64,000 nucleotides of DNA from Gillisia mitskevichiae (GCF_003634585.1 NZ_RBLG01000002.1:124001-188000), one strand, 5' to 3'. Shown: positions 43,364-53,777, counted from the first letter of the stretch. Translations and numbers: made by a program. Notes: generated by a model from the sequence alone, not told the origin.

Positions 43364-44107
43364 CTAGAACTCTTGTACAGTTGGTCTAATTACAATTTCA
43401 TTTACATCCACATCATCTGGTTGCTCAATTGCATACGCAATAGCACGAGCTATAGAATCTGAAGGTATTGCTTGTTTGTAAAATTCTTTTACGTTTGCAG
43501 AACTTTCCTCATGAGAACTTCCATGTTTTAGTTCAGAATCGATAGCTCCTGGCTCTATAGAAGTAGTTCTAATTGCACCTCCAACTTCATGTCTTAATCC
43601 TTCAGTAATTGCTCTAACCGCATATTTGGTTCCGCTATACACAGTTCCACCCGGACTAAACACTTTTATTCCTGCTACAGAAGACAGATTAATAATATGC
43701 CCAGAAGACTGGTTTTGGAATATTGGCAATACTGCCGCGATCCCATATAAAACTCCTTTTATATTGATATCTATCATTTTATCCCATTCCTCAACTTTAG
43801 TTTCAGAAAGTGGAGCAATTGCCATTAAACCTGCATTATTAATAAGCACATCTATTTTCCCAAATGTAGAAACAGCCTTATCTACCAAAGCCTTCACTTC
43901 TGAAGCCTTAGTTACATCCATTTTTAAAACTTCAGCTTTTCCACCATCTTCACGGATCTCATTTGCTATTTTTTCCAAGTTCTCTATTCTACGAGCTCCT
44001 AAAACAACTGATGCTCCTTTGCTTGCTAAATGTCTAGCTGTTGTTTCTCCTAAACCACTACTAGCACCGGTAATTACAACAACTTTTCCCTTTATATTAT
44101 TTTCCAT
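43364..44107 (-). CDS. short-chain dehydrogenase/reductase (classical SDR)
   Basis: 247 residues. Motifs: TGASSGLG (about residues 13-20), NNAGLMA (about 88-94), Ser in INLSSVAG and YSGTKYAVRA for YxxxK. It follows the clade of NADP SDRs active on serine or 3-hydroxy acids (YdfG-like), but the substrate is not determined. An exact -7 element TAGATTTG on the minus strand (44145-44152) and an upstream dyad (44199-44218) suggest a regulated promoter. Confidence 0.9.
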   Translation of the reverse strand: MENNIKGKVVVITGASSGLGETTARHLASKGASVVLGARRIENLEKIANEIREDGGKAEVLKMDVTKASEVKALVDKAVSTFGKIDVLINNAGLMAIAPLSETKVEEWDKMIDINIKGVLYGIAAVLPIFQNQSSGHIINLSSVAGIKVFSPGGTVYSGTKYAVRAITEGLRHEVGGAIRTTSIEPGAIDSELKHGSSHEESSANVKEFYKQAIPSDSIARAIAYAIEQPDDVDVNEIVIRPTVQEF

Positions 44108-44144
44108 TTCTATGAATTTTAAGTTTAAAAATTAAATTATAATG

Positions 44145-44218
44145 CAAATCTAGAGCTTAGAAAAGGCTTAAACCCGCCAGAATGTAGGATTATGATTAGT
44201 TTAACCCGTTTGGTTAAC
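44145..44218 (-). promoter_or_regulatory. SDR promoter with -7 element and upstream dyad
   Basis: On the minus strand TAGATTTG (44145-44152) is an exact TAnnTTTG match, giving a leader of about 33 bases. About 50 bases upstream is a dyad GTTTAACC ... GGTTAAC (44199-44218), a plausible operator. The rest of the 374-base gap to the DUF2461 gene shows nothing recognised. Confidence 0.4.
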
Positions 44219-44481
44219 CTACATCAATCGGAATTCTTAAAATGTACTTAAACAGTATATAGTTTTTAATAATTGGAATAGTTCATACTTTATAAATGAA
44301 ACATTAACTAGATTTTAATGAAGTTTAAAATCTTCGATCTTGAAGTAGATTACCTATTTTTAAAAATGGTTAAGAAAATTCAAATCATTAATATTTATTA
44401 AGGAACACCAAGATTTCCCGTCCTACTATTGGAGTGAATTTCAAATTGAATTTCATTTCTAAATCAATCAAAATTTTCAAC

Positions 44482-45147
44482 ATGAGTTATTTTACAGATG
44501 ATTTTTCCGAGTTCTTTAAAGAGTTGACGGTAAATAATAATACAGAATGGTTTCACGCAAATAAAGAACGCTATGAAAAAAGCGTAAAGGAACCTTTTGA
44601 AGCCTTTGTAGAAAAAATCATTGAGGAAATATGCATATTAGATACAGATTATCAAATTACTTCAAAAGAGTGTATTTTTAGGTTACATAGAGATGTACGC
44701 TTCTCTAAAGATAAATCATCTTATAAATTGTTTTCTTCAGCAGCAATTTCTACAAATGGTAGAAAAAATAAAAGTCTTCCTGGGATGTATATAAGGTTTT
44801 CACCAGAAAACATCACAATTATGGGACGCTGTTATCAACCTTCATCACTACAACTTCATAAGATAAGAGCAGCAATTAGTGCAGACACAAAAGGGTTTCG
44901 TTTCTTGATAGATAACGAAGATTTTAAAGAAAAATTTGGTTCCGTTAGGGGTGAGATAAACAAACGTATTCCTAAAGAATTTCAAAGTGCACTTAAAAAT
45001 GAACCTCTAATTGCTAATAAGCAGTTTTACTATGGAACTACTTTACCGCCAGAAACAATTACAAACCATAATCTAGATTCTCTAATCATGGAATATTGGA
45101 AAACTATGCAACCACTTAATAATTTCTTTAATAAAGCGATCCTTTAA
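44482..45147 (+). CDS. DUF2461 domain protein
   Basis: 221 residues. Start chosen at the ATG giving MSYFTDDFSEFFKELTVNNNTEWF, which fits the family; a GTG 48 bases earlier would add 16 unrelated residues. Family landmarks are NNNTEWFHANKERYEK, ECIFRLHRDVRFSKDKSSYK and MYIRFSPENITIMGRCYQP. Cytoplasmic; no activity is established for DUF2461. It lies alone between the divergent SDR and a lipoprotein gene. Confidence 0.88.
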   Translation: MSYFTDDFSEFFKELTVNNNTEWFHANKERYEKSVKEPFEAFVEKIIEEICILDTDYQITSKECIFRLHRDVRFSKDKSSYKLFSSAAISTNGRKNKSLPGMYIRFSPENITIMGRCYQPSSLQLHKIRAAISADTKGFRFLIDNEDFKEKFGSVRGEINKRIPKEFQSALKNEPLIANKQFYYGTTLPPETITNHNLDSLIMEYWKTMQPLNNFFNKAIL

Positions 45148-45258
45148 ATAAGCTATAAATATTTTTTTAAGAGTCTTTAACAAACAATTAGTAGTTCTTT
45201 AGAAACTGCTCACTTCCTGTCTCCGTAGATATTATACTATTAATCAACAAAACGAGAT

Positions 45259-47271
45259 ATGAAAATTTCAACGAAAAAATTGTTTAGACTTAGTCTTTTC
45301 TCTCTGTGCTTATCCTTGGTTGTATCATGTTCAGACGATGACGACTACATGGCTGCAGAAGGAACTTGTACAGATGGAATTATGAATGGTACTGAAACTG
45401 GTGTCGATTGTGGAGGTACAATGTGCGAACCTTGTACAACTACAATGCTAGGGAGAAGAACAGAACTTTATGTAACTAGTAATGCTGGCGGAAATATTAC
45501 TAAATATAGCATTTCAGGAGATTCTACTCTAACGTTCACTACTCAATCCTCTTCAGCCGAAGGAATTTATTACGATACCAATAATGATCTCTTGGTTCAA
45601 GCTTCACGTTCTAACTTACAGTTGGAAGCATATTCAGATATTTCAAGCTTTATGACAGATGCTTCTTTAACAACCACCTATACAGGTGCTGTAGATTTGG
45701 AGAGCCCTCGTGAACTTGCAGTTAATGGAAATACCTATGTAGTATCAGATAATGGTTCTAATAAATTTTTTGTTTATACTAAAAGCGGAGATAGTTTTTC
45801 TTTAGCAAATACAGTGACAATACCGTTTCCTGTTTGGGGAATTACATTTAAAGGAAACGACCTTTATGCAGTTGTAGATACAACTAACGATCTTGCAGTA
45901 TTTTACGATTTTGAGAATAATGTAATAGATGGAACACTCGCTCCATCAAAAAGAATTTCTATCGAAGGAATTATTAGAACCCATGGAATTACTTATGATG
46001 GAACAGATGATGTTTTAGTGATGACGGATATTGGAGATGCAGCAAATGTAACCGATGATGGAGGTTTTCATATAATTAATGAATTTTCCAGTAAATTTGA
46101 TGCACTCTCAGATGGGGAAGTTTTAACTTTAAATATGCAAACGCGTGTTGCCGGACCTTCTACAGGTTTAGGAAATCCGATTGATGTAGCATATGATTCT
46201 GAAGAGAATACTGTTTATATTTCTGAAATTGGAAATGGAACTGTATTAGGCTTTTCTTCTATAGGAGATGGAGGAGATTTATCACCTACTTTTTCGAAGG
46301 ATCTTGCTGGAGCCTCTTCAATTTATTTTTCCAGTGATGAAACAGATGGGAATTCAGGAAATTCAACTCAATCTTCCACATTAAAAACACAGCTATATAC
46401 TACCAACAATGCTAATGGAGACATCAACATATACGATGGTGTAGGCATGTTAGTAAAAACCATTACTTCAGGATCTACAGCTTCAGAAGGAATCTATTAT
46501 TCTGGGACTAACGATATATTAATTCAAGCATCAAGATCAGATCTTATGTTAGCTTATTATTCAGATTTTTCTAATGCAGCAGATGCATCTATTGTAACCT
46601 CCGATTTTTCAAGTAATGCAGATCTAACGAGCCCGAGAGAAATTGCAGTTTCAGGAAATAAAATTGTAGTTTCAGATAATGGAACACACATGTTTTATGT
46701 TTATTCCTACAATGGCTCTTCTTTTACTTTGGAAAATACGGTAGATCCAGGATTTAATGTTTGGGGAATCACTTTTAAGGGAGATGATCTTTTAGCTGTT
46801 GTAGATAACTCTAGTGATCTGGCGGTCTTCAATAATTTTCTGAATAATGCTACAGATGGAACATTATCCCCAGATAAGAGAATTACCATTGCAGGAATAG
46901 TAAGAACACACGGGATAGATTATAATGAAGCAGATGATGTATTGGTGATGACAGATATAGGTGATGCTGCAAATGCAACTAATGATGGTGGTTTTCAAGT
47001 GATTCAGAACTTTAGTAGTATTTTAGAAGCTACTGCAACTGGAGGGAGTATTTCATTAGCAGATCAAACCAGAGTTTCTGGAGCTTCTACTTTATTAGGA
47101 AATCCTATAGATGTCGCTTACGATCATAAAACTAATACTGTGTTTATTGCTGAAGTAGGAAATGGAAAAGTTTTGGCTTTTACTAATGTCTTAAATATTA
47201 CAGGAGACATTGCTCCAACAGTTTCAAATGATTTAATGTCCGCATCTTCATTATTTTTATACAATAACTAA
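45259..47271 (+). CDS. surface lipoprotein with two tandem propeller-like halves
   Basis: 670 residues. Lipobox VVSC (Cys 24), followed by an acidic SDDDD retention-type signal that in Bacteroidota favours surface export. Residues about 36-59 carry the Cys-rich motif CTDGIMNGTETGVDCGG, common in Bacteroidota cell-surface proteins. The rest is two copies of about 290 residues each (about 65-350 and 375-670) sharing EGIYY, QASRS, DLESPRE or DLTSPRE, VWGITFKG, VMTDIGDAAN and GNPIDVAYD. Each copy looks like a beta-propeller-type repeat set. Ligand unknown. A terminator follows. Confidence 0.85.
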   Translation: MKISTKKLFRLSLFSLCLSLVVSCSDDDDYMAAEGTCTDGIMNGTETGVDCGGTMCEPCTTTMLGRRTELYVTSNAGGNITKYSISGDSTLTFTTQSSSAEGIYYDTNNDLLVQASRSNLQLEAYSDISSFMTDASLTTTYTGAVDLESPRELAVNGNTYVVSDNGSNKFFVYTKSGDSFSLANTVTIPFPVWGITFKGNDLYAVVDTTNDLAVFYDFENNVIDGTLAPSKRISIEGIIRTHGITYDGTDDVLVMTDIGDAANVTDDGGFHIINEFSSKFDALSDGEVLTLNMQTRVAGPSTGLGNPIDVAYDSEENTVYISEIGNGTVLGFSSIGDGGDLSPTFSKDLAGASSIYFSSDETDGNSGNSTQSSTLKTQLYTTNNANGDINIYDGVGMLVKTITSGSTASEGIYYSGTNDILIQASRSDLMLAYYSDFSNAADASIVTSDFSSNADLTSPREIAVSGNKIVVSDNGTHMFYVYSYNGSSFTLENTVDPGFNVWGITFKGDDLLAVVDNSSDLAVFNNFLNNATDGTLSPDKRITIAGIVRTHGIDYNEADDVLVMTDIGDAANATNDGGFQVIQNFSSILEATATGGSISLADQTRVSGASTLLGNPIDVAYDHKTNTVFIAEVGNGKVLAFTNVLNITGDIAPTVSNDLMSASSLFLYNN

Positions 47272-47299
47272 TAACTTTAACCTCAGATTTTTTTGATAG

Positions 47300-47334
47300 A
47301 AAAAGCCCTATTGCCAATGCAGTAGGGCTTTTTG
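47300..47334 (+). terminator. intrinsic terminator after the duplicated lipoprotein
   Basis: AAAAAGCCCTA (47300-47310) pairs with TAGGGCTTTTT (47323-47333) around a 12-base loop. Confidence 0.9.
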
Positions 47335-47475
47335 TATATTCTATTAATTTCTATAGCATTTAGATGATCTTTCTAACCGCTTCAATGTAAATCCATGAAA
47401 TTTGAATAAAATTAGATGTTTATGTAACAATTAGATGATAAGTAGGTCTTTTAGATACATCAATCAATCTTATTA

Positions 47476-49902
47476 ATGAAATTATCACTTTTTACCATCA
47501 TCATCATTTGTATTGGCCTAAGTACAAATGCACAAGTAACCAAAAAACAACTACATATTGAACGAGCGGTAGAAGCTCCCAAAATAGATGGGATCTTAGA
47601 TGATGCCGTTTGGGCAAATGCACAAGAAGCAGTAGATTTTATTCAGTTTCGTCCTAATATGAATGTTAAGGAAACAGAAAGTAACAGAACAGTGGTTAAG
47701 TTGGCTTATGATAATTCTGCCTTATACATCTCTGCATATTTATATGATGATCCTACTAAGATAGCCAAACAACTTTCTAGTCGAGATAATTTTGGGAATG
47801 CAGACTTTTTCGGATTTGTAGTAAACCCTAATAATGATGCTCAAAATGATACCGAATTCTTTGTTTTTGCCTCGGGTACTCAAGCCGATGCAATTTCTAA
47901 CCCAAGTGTGGGTGAGGATTTTGGATGGAACAGCGTATGGAGCAGTGCAGTAGCGATCGTGGAAGATGGGTGGATCGTGGAGATGAAGATCCCATACCGT
48001 TGCCTTAGATTCGATAATAATGATGTGGAAACTTGGGGTATTCAATTTCATAGACGTTTCAGAAGAGATGAATCCCAATACACTTGGAACCCGGTAGATG
48101 TTACTAAAGGAAATATTGGTTTATATCACGGGGAATTAAAAGGTTTAGAAGCAATAGATCCTCCAACAAGACTTTCTCTTTACCCTTTTGTTTCTACTGT
48201 CCAAAATAATTTTGATGGTGTTTATGAATCTAACTTTAATGCCGGATTGGATGTGAAATATGGTTTAACCGAGAACTTCACTTTAGACGCCACTTTAATA
48301 CCTGATTTTTCACAGGCTGGATTTGATAATATTACTTTAAATCTTGGTCCCTTCGAACAAACTTTTTCTGAACAAAGACAGTTTTTTACCGAAGGCGTGG
48401 ATCTTTTCTCTAAAGGAGATCTTTTCTTTTCCAGAAGGGTAGGAAGCGCACCAATTACAGATCCTGTGACTTCAGCAAATGAAGAGGTGGTGGATTTTCC
48501 TGAATCTGTAAAAGTATTGAATGCTATTAAAGTATCCGGAAGAACCGGAAATGGGTTAGGACTAGGCTTTTTTAATTCCTTTACAGAAAAAGCAGAAGCT
48601 ACCATAGAAAATATAGAGACTGGAGACCGTCGCAGGGAGGTGGTAGAACCCTTTACAAATTATAACATTTTAGTAATAGATAAGCAGTTTAATGGCAATT
48701 CTTCAATTGGGATCATCAACACAAATGTAACTCGGGAAGGATCTTTTAGAGATGCAAATGTTACAGCGATCACTTCAGATATTACCAACAAGCGAAATAC
48801 ATATCAAGTAAGAGGGGATATAAAAATGAGTAATATTAACCTAGAGACTGGAACCATTACAGGATTTAGCACTTTTGTAGCTGCAAGAAAAGCTCATGGT
48901 AATTTCCGATATAGTATAGATCACAGCTATGCCGACACTAAATTTGATCCGAACGATCTAGGATTACAAAATAGAAACAATTATAACAATTTTGGAGTAG
49001 ATATTAATTATCGCACTTTTGAACCATCCGGAATTTGGAACCGCTATTTCGCTAATTTTTATGTGAATTATACAATGCTTGCTGAACCAAGTACTTTTAC
49101 AGGATTTGGCTTGGGTTTAAGTGCTAACGGAACTACAAAAAAGTTGAATGAAATAGGAGGGAACATCAATTTACTACCTGGTAAACAATACGATTATTTT
49201 GAGCCTCGAAAAGAAGGAAGTTACTTTATAACTGAAAACGGAGTAAATATGAACGGATGGTTTAACTCAAACAATAGTAAAAAAGTGGCTTTAAGTGCTA
49301 ATATTGGTGCTGAATCTTTTCTTCAAGAAGGTCGAGATTATTTTGATTACTGGTTTGGGTTTGGTCCTCAAATACGATTCAATGATAAATTTATGATCTC
49401 ATATTTTTTCTATCGAGATCATTATTTAGGAGATCGAGGCTATGTAACTCAAATAGATGATGAGGTGATCTTTGGGGACAGAGAAAGGGAAGAGATAGAG
49501 CAAACTTTTAATGCCAGTTATAACTTTAATCCAAATCATACCTTATCTCTAACGCTAAGAAATTATTGGGGCATCGTTAAGTATGACGAACAATTATTTA
49601 GTTTGCAGAACAATGGGCGCGTTACCCATGATACTGGTTACACCACAACGAATATTCCGGATAATCCAGATATCAATTTCTCTACTTGGAATTTCGATCT
49701 TAGTTATTCTTGGCAATTTGCACCAGGGAGCTTTGTAACTGCCTTATACCGTAACCAATTATTCAATTTTGATACAGCTGCTCGCGATTCGTATACCCAG
49801 AGTATAGATACCTTGTTCCAACAGCCTATAAATAATGTGTTCTCATTGAAACTTCAATACTTTTTAGATTACAATCAGATTGCAGGGATATTTAAGAAAT
49901 AG
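47476..49902 (+). CDS. DUF5916 outer-membrane protein with carbohydrate-binding (family 9-like) N-terminal domain
   Basis: 808 residues with a signal peptide (FTIIIICIGLSTNA). Residues about 27-185 are a CBM9-like beta sandwich (AVEAPKIDGILDDAVWANAQ, VVKLAYDNSALYISAYLYDD, GWIVEMKIPYRCLRF). The remaining 600 residues alternate beta strands and loops and end with a long hydrophobic-aromatic strand pattern (LKLQYFLDYNQIAGIFKK), as in outer-membrane barrels. DUF5916 proteins are found mainly in Bacteroidota; no substrate is established. Monocistronic. Confidence 0.9.
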   Translation: MKLSLFTIIIICIGLSTNAQVTKKQLHIERAVEAPKIDGILDDAVWANAQEAVDFIQFRPNMNVKETESNRTVVKLAYDNSALYISAYLYDDPTKIAKQLSSRDNFGNADFFGFVVNPNNDAQNDTEFFVFASGTQADAISNPSVGEDFGWNSVWSSAVAIVEDGWIVEMKIPYRCLRFDNNDVETWGIQFHRRFRRDESQYTWNPVDVTKGNIGLYHGELKGLEAIDPPTRLSLYPFVSTVQNNFDGVYESNFNAGLDVKYGLTENFTLDATLIPDFSQAGFDNITLNLGPFEQTFSEQRQFFTEGVDLFSKGDLFFSRRVGSAPITDPVTSANEEVVDFPESVKVLNAIKVSGRTGNGLGLGFFNSFTEKAEATIENIETGDRRREVVEPFTNYNILVIDKQFNGNSSIGIINTNVTREGSFRDANVTAITSDITNKRNTYQVRGDIKMSNINLETGTITGFSTFVAARKAHGNFRYSIDHSYADTKFDPNDLGLQNRNNYNNFGVDINYRTFEPSGIWNRYFANFYVNYTMLAEPSTFTGFGLGLSANGTTKKLNEIGGNINLLPGKQYDYFEPRKEGSYFITENGVNMNGWFNSNNSKKVALSANIGAESFLQEGRDYFDYWFGFGPQIRFNDKFMISYFFYRDHYLGDRGYVTQIDDEVIFGDREREEIEQTFNASYNFNPNHTLSLTLRNYWGIVKYDEQLFSLQNNGRVTHDTGYTTTNIPDNPDINFSTWNFDLSYSWQFAPGSFVTALYRNQLFNFDTAARDSYTQSIDTLFQQPINNVFSLKLQYFLDYNQIAGIFKK

Positions 49903-50155
49903 ATTTTTTATAAAGCAAAAATACGACTACCACTTAAAATTGATTTTTAAAGGGCTTTTTTTTGAAAAATTAAAGTCAATTCTATTTATTGAAACAGTTG
50001 AAATTCTATGAACTTACCTATCTCAGTATAATTATAAATTCCTCTTATCTACTATATTTTCACTAGTATTCCTTCAAAATTTACTGAAAAAAATATCATA
50101 TATTTAATACATAATATACTAATAATCAATAACTAAACAGTTTTGAAGATAAATA

Positions 50156-50842
50156 ATGGAATCAGTTAATAACATAGCATTAGAATTTAATGAATTTTCT
50201 AAAAATTACACCAATGATATGATTGGCTGTGTTCCTCATTATAAGGAACTCATTTCAAGTTTTATAAAATACCTTCCAGATAATTTTAGTCCAATCTCTA
50301 TTCTTGATCTTGGGTGTGGTAATGGAAATATCACTTCTCAATTAATTTCTCATTTTCCAAATGCAACATATACAATGGTGGATGCATCTTCAGAAATGAT
50401 CGAATTATGTCGGAAGCAGTTTAAGAGCCATAATGTTATTTATTCCAATATGTATTTCAATGATTTCATTTTTAAACCAGAATCTTATGACTTGATTGTT
50501 GCTGGGTTTAGTCTACATCATTGTGATTACAAAGAAAAGAGATCTATTTTTAAGGCTATCTATTCTTCTTTAAAAATAGGAGGAATGTTTTCTTATAGTG
50601 ACCTAATGATAAATAAAACTAATCCAGATCATCCAGTGTTATTGGATGAATGGCATCATTTTGTTAATAGCAATTTTCCTGATGGAGAAAAATGGGCTTG
50701 GGTCATGGAACATTATAAAGCATTCGATAAACCGACAGATTATCTAGATCAAATAGAATGCTTAAGAAATGTAGGATTTACTAATATTCAAATTCCCTTC
50801 AAAGAAGGATATTGGGTGTATCTACAGGCAGTAAAATCTTAG
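50156..50842 (+). CDS. class I SAM-dependent methyltransferase
   Basis: 228 residues. Motif I ILDLGCGNGN (about 44-53), post-I acidic VDAS, and the later YDLIVAGFSLHHCDY (motif post II/III). The fold is a single Rossmann domain with a short C-terminal substrate cap (VMEHYKAFDKPTDY). Relatives methylate small molecules; the target is unknown. No operon partner: 117 bases downstream is the promoter of the second zinc-ribbon SDR. Confidence 0.88.
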   Translation: MESVNNIALEFNEFSKNYTNDMIGCVPHYKELISSFIKYLPDNFSPISILDLGCGNGNITSQLISHFPNATYTMVDASSEMIELCRKQFKSHNVIYSNMYFNDFIFKPESYDLIVAGFSLHHCDYKEKRSIFKAIYSSLKIGGMFSYSDLMINKTNPDHPVLLDEWHHFVNSNFPDGEKWAWVMEHYKAFDKPTDYLDQIECLRNVGFTNIQIPFKEGYWVYLQAVKS

Positions 50843-50953
50843 ATTTTTCAATTCCTTACACTTGAACCATTCTCCAAATAATCCATGGAAACGAAACAGT
50901 TCTTTAAATAGGTTTAAAAAAATAAAAATTCAAATCGAACAGTATTTAAAAAC

Positions 50954-50961
50954 TACCTTTG
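50954..50961 (+). promoter_or_regulatory. -7 element TACCTTTG for the second zinc-ribbon SDR
   Basis: Exact TAnnTTTG. It overlaps a possible upstream TTG start at 50959, which therefore cannot be translated from this promoter, and so supports ATG 51037. Confidence 0.5.
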
Positions 50962-51036
50962 CGCCTCTATAAACTTAGCACTGATTCATGTAGCGTATTG
51001 CTGGATCTTCTGCTGAATTTAGCTTGCAATTTGGTT

Positions 51037-52587
51037 ATGAAGAAGAATGAAACAGAAATAAAAGCAGCGATCACTTCCGCAGAAATTGAAAACTGCATCG
51101 CGGTTTTAGCACAATTGATAGAAGACACAGATCAGATATTTGACATTCCAAGGGAGCAAAGAACACAACTTTTAAAAGTAGCTGGAATGTTCTCCAGACC
51201 AGATCGGGATGAATTTTCCAGACGAAAAAAGGACGGTAAAAAAGCAGCAAAACGCAAACAAGAGGCAAAAGATAAAACCGCTCGTAAAGAAACGGGGATT
51301 CGAAATGCTCGGGAAGCTTCGGTATTTGTAGCTCCCAAATTGCTTCCAATGGCACATCTCGCCAATAAAGTGGAATTGGAATTAGAAACTCCTCGAAAAT
51401 GTTATGTCTGTAAAACAGAATTCACCAAAATGCATCATTTTTACGATTCCATGTGCACAAGTTGTGGAGATTTTAATTATGCAAAACGTTTTCAGAATGC
51501 AGATGTAAAAGGACAAATAGCTGTAATAACAGGCTCCAGATTAAAAATAGGATATCATATAAGCTTAATGCTGTTAAGAGGCGGAGCAACTGTGATAGCA
51601 ACCACTCGTTTTCCAGTAGACTCTGCTTTGAGATTCTCTAAGGAAGAAGATTTTACAGAATGGGGACATAGATTGAAGATCCACGGACTCGATTTGCGAC
51701 ATATTCCAAGTGTAGAGATCTTCTGTAATTTTATAGAGCAGAAATATGAAAAATTGGATATCCTCATAAATAATGCAGCTCAAACGGTGCGCCGTCCTGC
51801 AGGCTTCTATCAGCATTTAATGCCAAATGAAGAACGCTCCATTGCCTCCTTACCAGAATTTGCTCGTAATCTTTTAATAGATCATGATAACTGCCTTCAA
51901 GAATTAAAGGGTCTTACTACAAGAACCTCTTCCAATACTAATATGCCGGTTACATGGCATGGACCAGAACCTGGAATAGGTTTGCGGGCATCAGCAAAAT
52001 TATCCCAGATTCCTTATAGTTTTGATAATACCTTAGTTGCAAAAGAAGTGTTTCCGGAAGGAGAATTGGATGCCGACTTACAACAGGTAGATCTTAGAAA
52101 AACCAATTCTTGGCGTTTAAAACTAGGGGAAATTGAAACTACCGAAATGCTGGAAGTGCAACTGGTAAATTCAGTAGCTCCTTTTGTATTGTGCAACAGA
52201 CTTTCAGAAGTCATGAAAAAAGAGAATACTGGAAAAAAACACATAATTAATGTCTCGGCGATGGAAGGGAAATTCTATCCTGGCTTTAAGGAAGATAGAC
52301 ATCCACATACCAATATGGCTAAAGCAGCTTTAAACATGCTAACACATACATCTGCAGGCACTTTGGCTAAAGATGGCATCTTTATGAATGCGGTAGATAC
52401 TGGTTGGGTTACAGATGAAGATCCTGCAGCTTTGGCAAAGTTAAAACAAGAGCGAGACGATTTTCAGCCACCTTTAGATATTGTTGATGGAGCTGCAAGA
52501 GTAATGGATCCTTTGTTTGATGGGATTAATACCGGGAAACACTGGTGTGGAAAATTCCTAAAAGATTACAGACCTATTAACTGGTAG
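51037..52587 (+). CDS. atypical SDR-fold protein with zinc-ribbon N-terminal domain (copy 2)
   Basis: 516 residues from ATG 51037; the frame extends 26 codons further upstream but that part overlaps the promoter and does not match copy 1. Layout matches the protein at 20873: basic region [11 protein letters not shown], zinc ribbon CYVC ... [14 protein letters not shown] in the cofactor loop, [12 protein letters not shown], and TNMAK in the YxxxK position (Thr at about residue 425). Most of the two sequences is identical, the N-terminal 60 residues and a loop near residue 295 least so. The two genes are 30 kb apart. Followed by a stretch of palindromic repeats. Confidence 0.8.
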   Translation: MKKNETEIKAAITSAEIENCIAVLAQLIEDTDQIFDIPREQRTQLLKVAGMFSRPDRDEFSRRKKDGKKAAKRKQEAKDKTARKETGIRNAREASVFVAPKLLPMAHLANKVELELETPRKCYVCKTEFTKMHHFYDSMCTSCGDFNYAKRFQNADVKGQIAVITGSRLKIGYHISLMLLRGGATVIATTRFPVDSALRFSKEEDFTEWGHRLKIHGLDLRHIPSVEIFCNFIEQKYEKLDILINNAAQTVRRPAGFYQHLMPNEERSIASLPEFARNLLIDHDNCLQELKGLTTRTSSNTNMPVTWHGPEPGIGLRASAKLSQIPYSFDNTLVAKEVFPEGELDADLQQVDLRKTNSWRLKLGEIETTEMLEVQLVNSVAPFVLCNRLSEVMKKENTGKKHIINVSAMEGKFYPGFKEDRHPHTNMAKAALNMLTHTSAGTLAKDGIFMNAVDTGWVTDEDPAALAKLKQERDDFQPPLDIVDGAARVMDPLFDGINTGKHWCGKFLKDYRPINW

Positions 52588-52610
52588 TGCTTATACTGAA
52601 AGTTGAAAGT

Positions 52611-52782
52611 ACTCTGTCACTCTGAGCTTGTCGAAGAGTCTAAATAAAAAGCAACTTCGACAGGCTCAGCTTGACAATTATATTCTTTACTAAATTTCGT
52701 TTAGCGCATCGTCACCCTGAACTAGTTTCAGGGTCTTCTTATTAATTACTGAGATGCTGAAACAATTTCAGCATGACGTCTC
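52611..52782. repeat. array of four flavobacterial palindromic intergenic repeats
   Basis: Four short units, 172 bases in all: ACTCTGTCACTCTGAGCTTG (52611-52640 with its tail), AACTTCGACAGGCTCAGCTT (52653-52678), CGTCACCCTGAACTAGTTTC (52710-52738), and GATGCTGAAACAATTTCAGC (52753-52782). They carry the core CTTCGACA-GCTCAG / GTCACCCTGA also present at 39841-40016. They fill the 312-base gap between copy 2 of the SDR and the PepSY-like gene. Confidence 0.78.
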
Positions 52783-52899
52783 GCCACTCAGTTATACTAT
52801 CCCGATAGCTTGGCAAATAGCGTATCTCACCAGATTTTATGAATTCCTTAAGCTGATTTTTTATTTGATCTTATTAGCTTTACTTTCTAAAAATTAGAT

Positions 52900-53343
52900 A
52901 TGAAACGATATTTGGTACTTCTTAGCTTTTTATGCGTAGGAATTGTAAGCTGTCAGGAAAATAAAAAAGCCGATAAAGAAAACGATGATGTACCTGAAGC
53001 GGTACAAATTACCTTTCAAAATAAATATCCAGGAGAGACCGATCCAGACTGGGAACAAGATGAGCACGGGTATTGGGAATCTCATTTTAAAATAGATGGA
53101 GAAAAATATCGCGCCGATTTTAATGCAGATGGTTCTTGGGTGGAAACCGAGAATAGTATAAAAAATGACGAATTACCTGAGGCTATTAAAAGTGTAATTA
53201 AAGAAAAATATTCCGATCATGAGATCACTGAAGTAGAGCATGTAGAATCTGCTAAACATGGTGTTTTTTACGATGTAGAATTCAAACAGAAAGGAAAGAA
53301 TAAAGATGTTATGTTTCGTGAAGATGGATCTATAATAAATTGA
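52900..53343 (+). CDS. PepSY-like lipoprotein
   Basis: 147 residues. Lipobox IVSC (Cys 18) predicts a lipoprotein. The mature part is two similar halves of beta strands with a Lys-Tyr-Pro or Lys-Tyr-Ser start: FQNKYPGETDPDWEQDEHGYW and IKEKYSDHEITEVEHVESA, as in PepSY-like (DUF2874) proteins of Bacteroidota. Role unknown; such proteins may inhibit proteases or bind cell-wall components. Monocistronic. Confidence 0.82.
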   Translation: MKRYLVLLSFLCVGIVSCQENKKADKENDDVPEAVQITFQNKYPGETDPDWEQDEHGYWESHFKIDGEKYRADFNADGSWVETENSIKNDELPEAIKSVIKEKYSDHEITEVEHVESAKHGVFYDVEFKQKGKNKDVMFREDGSIIN

Positions 53344-53777
53344 ATTTTCAAAATAAGAAGTAGGAAGCAAGCAAAAATTATTAGGAAAATAAACAGTTAG
53401 TATTTGAAAGAGCCGGTGTTTTTATTAAAAGCTTTCACTTTCCATTATTAAACTCCCTCTACGAAATTTCCAACATGACTTTATATGTTTTTGAAAAGTT
53501 TCAAATCTGTAAATTTAAAAAATAAGAAATTTCAGAGACAGGGTATCAACAGAATACAGTAAGCGAATTTCCACTAGATAAATTATTACCTCTATATATT
53601 TCCGCAAAAAAAGTATGCCTTTGCTTTCTGAAAAAATTCACTTATATTATTGAGTGACAAAAAAAATCAGAGTTAAGATGATTACTCTTATACACTTTGG
53701 TTTATTCATATAAGTTGGAGGCTACTATTATATACTTACTGAATATATAATATTGAATCAATTATAAAACAAGAATT
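53344..53777. other. gene-free stretch of 434 bases
   Basis: AT-rich, stops in all frames, no terminator with a T-run and no exact TAnnTTTG element seen. It presumably holds the promoter of the alcohol dehydrogenase gene at 53778. Confidence 0.4.

Noticed and set aside
50959-51036. Upstream TTG start for the second zinc-ribbon SDR giving 26 extra residues
   Set aside because: The segment overlaps the exact -7 element at 50954-50961 and has no counterpart in the paralogue at 20873.
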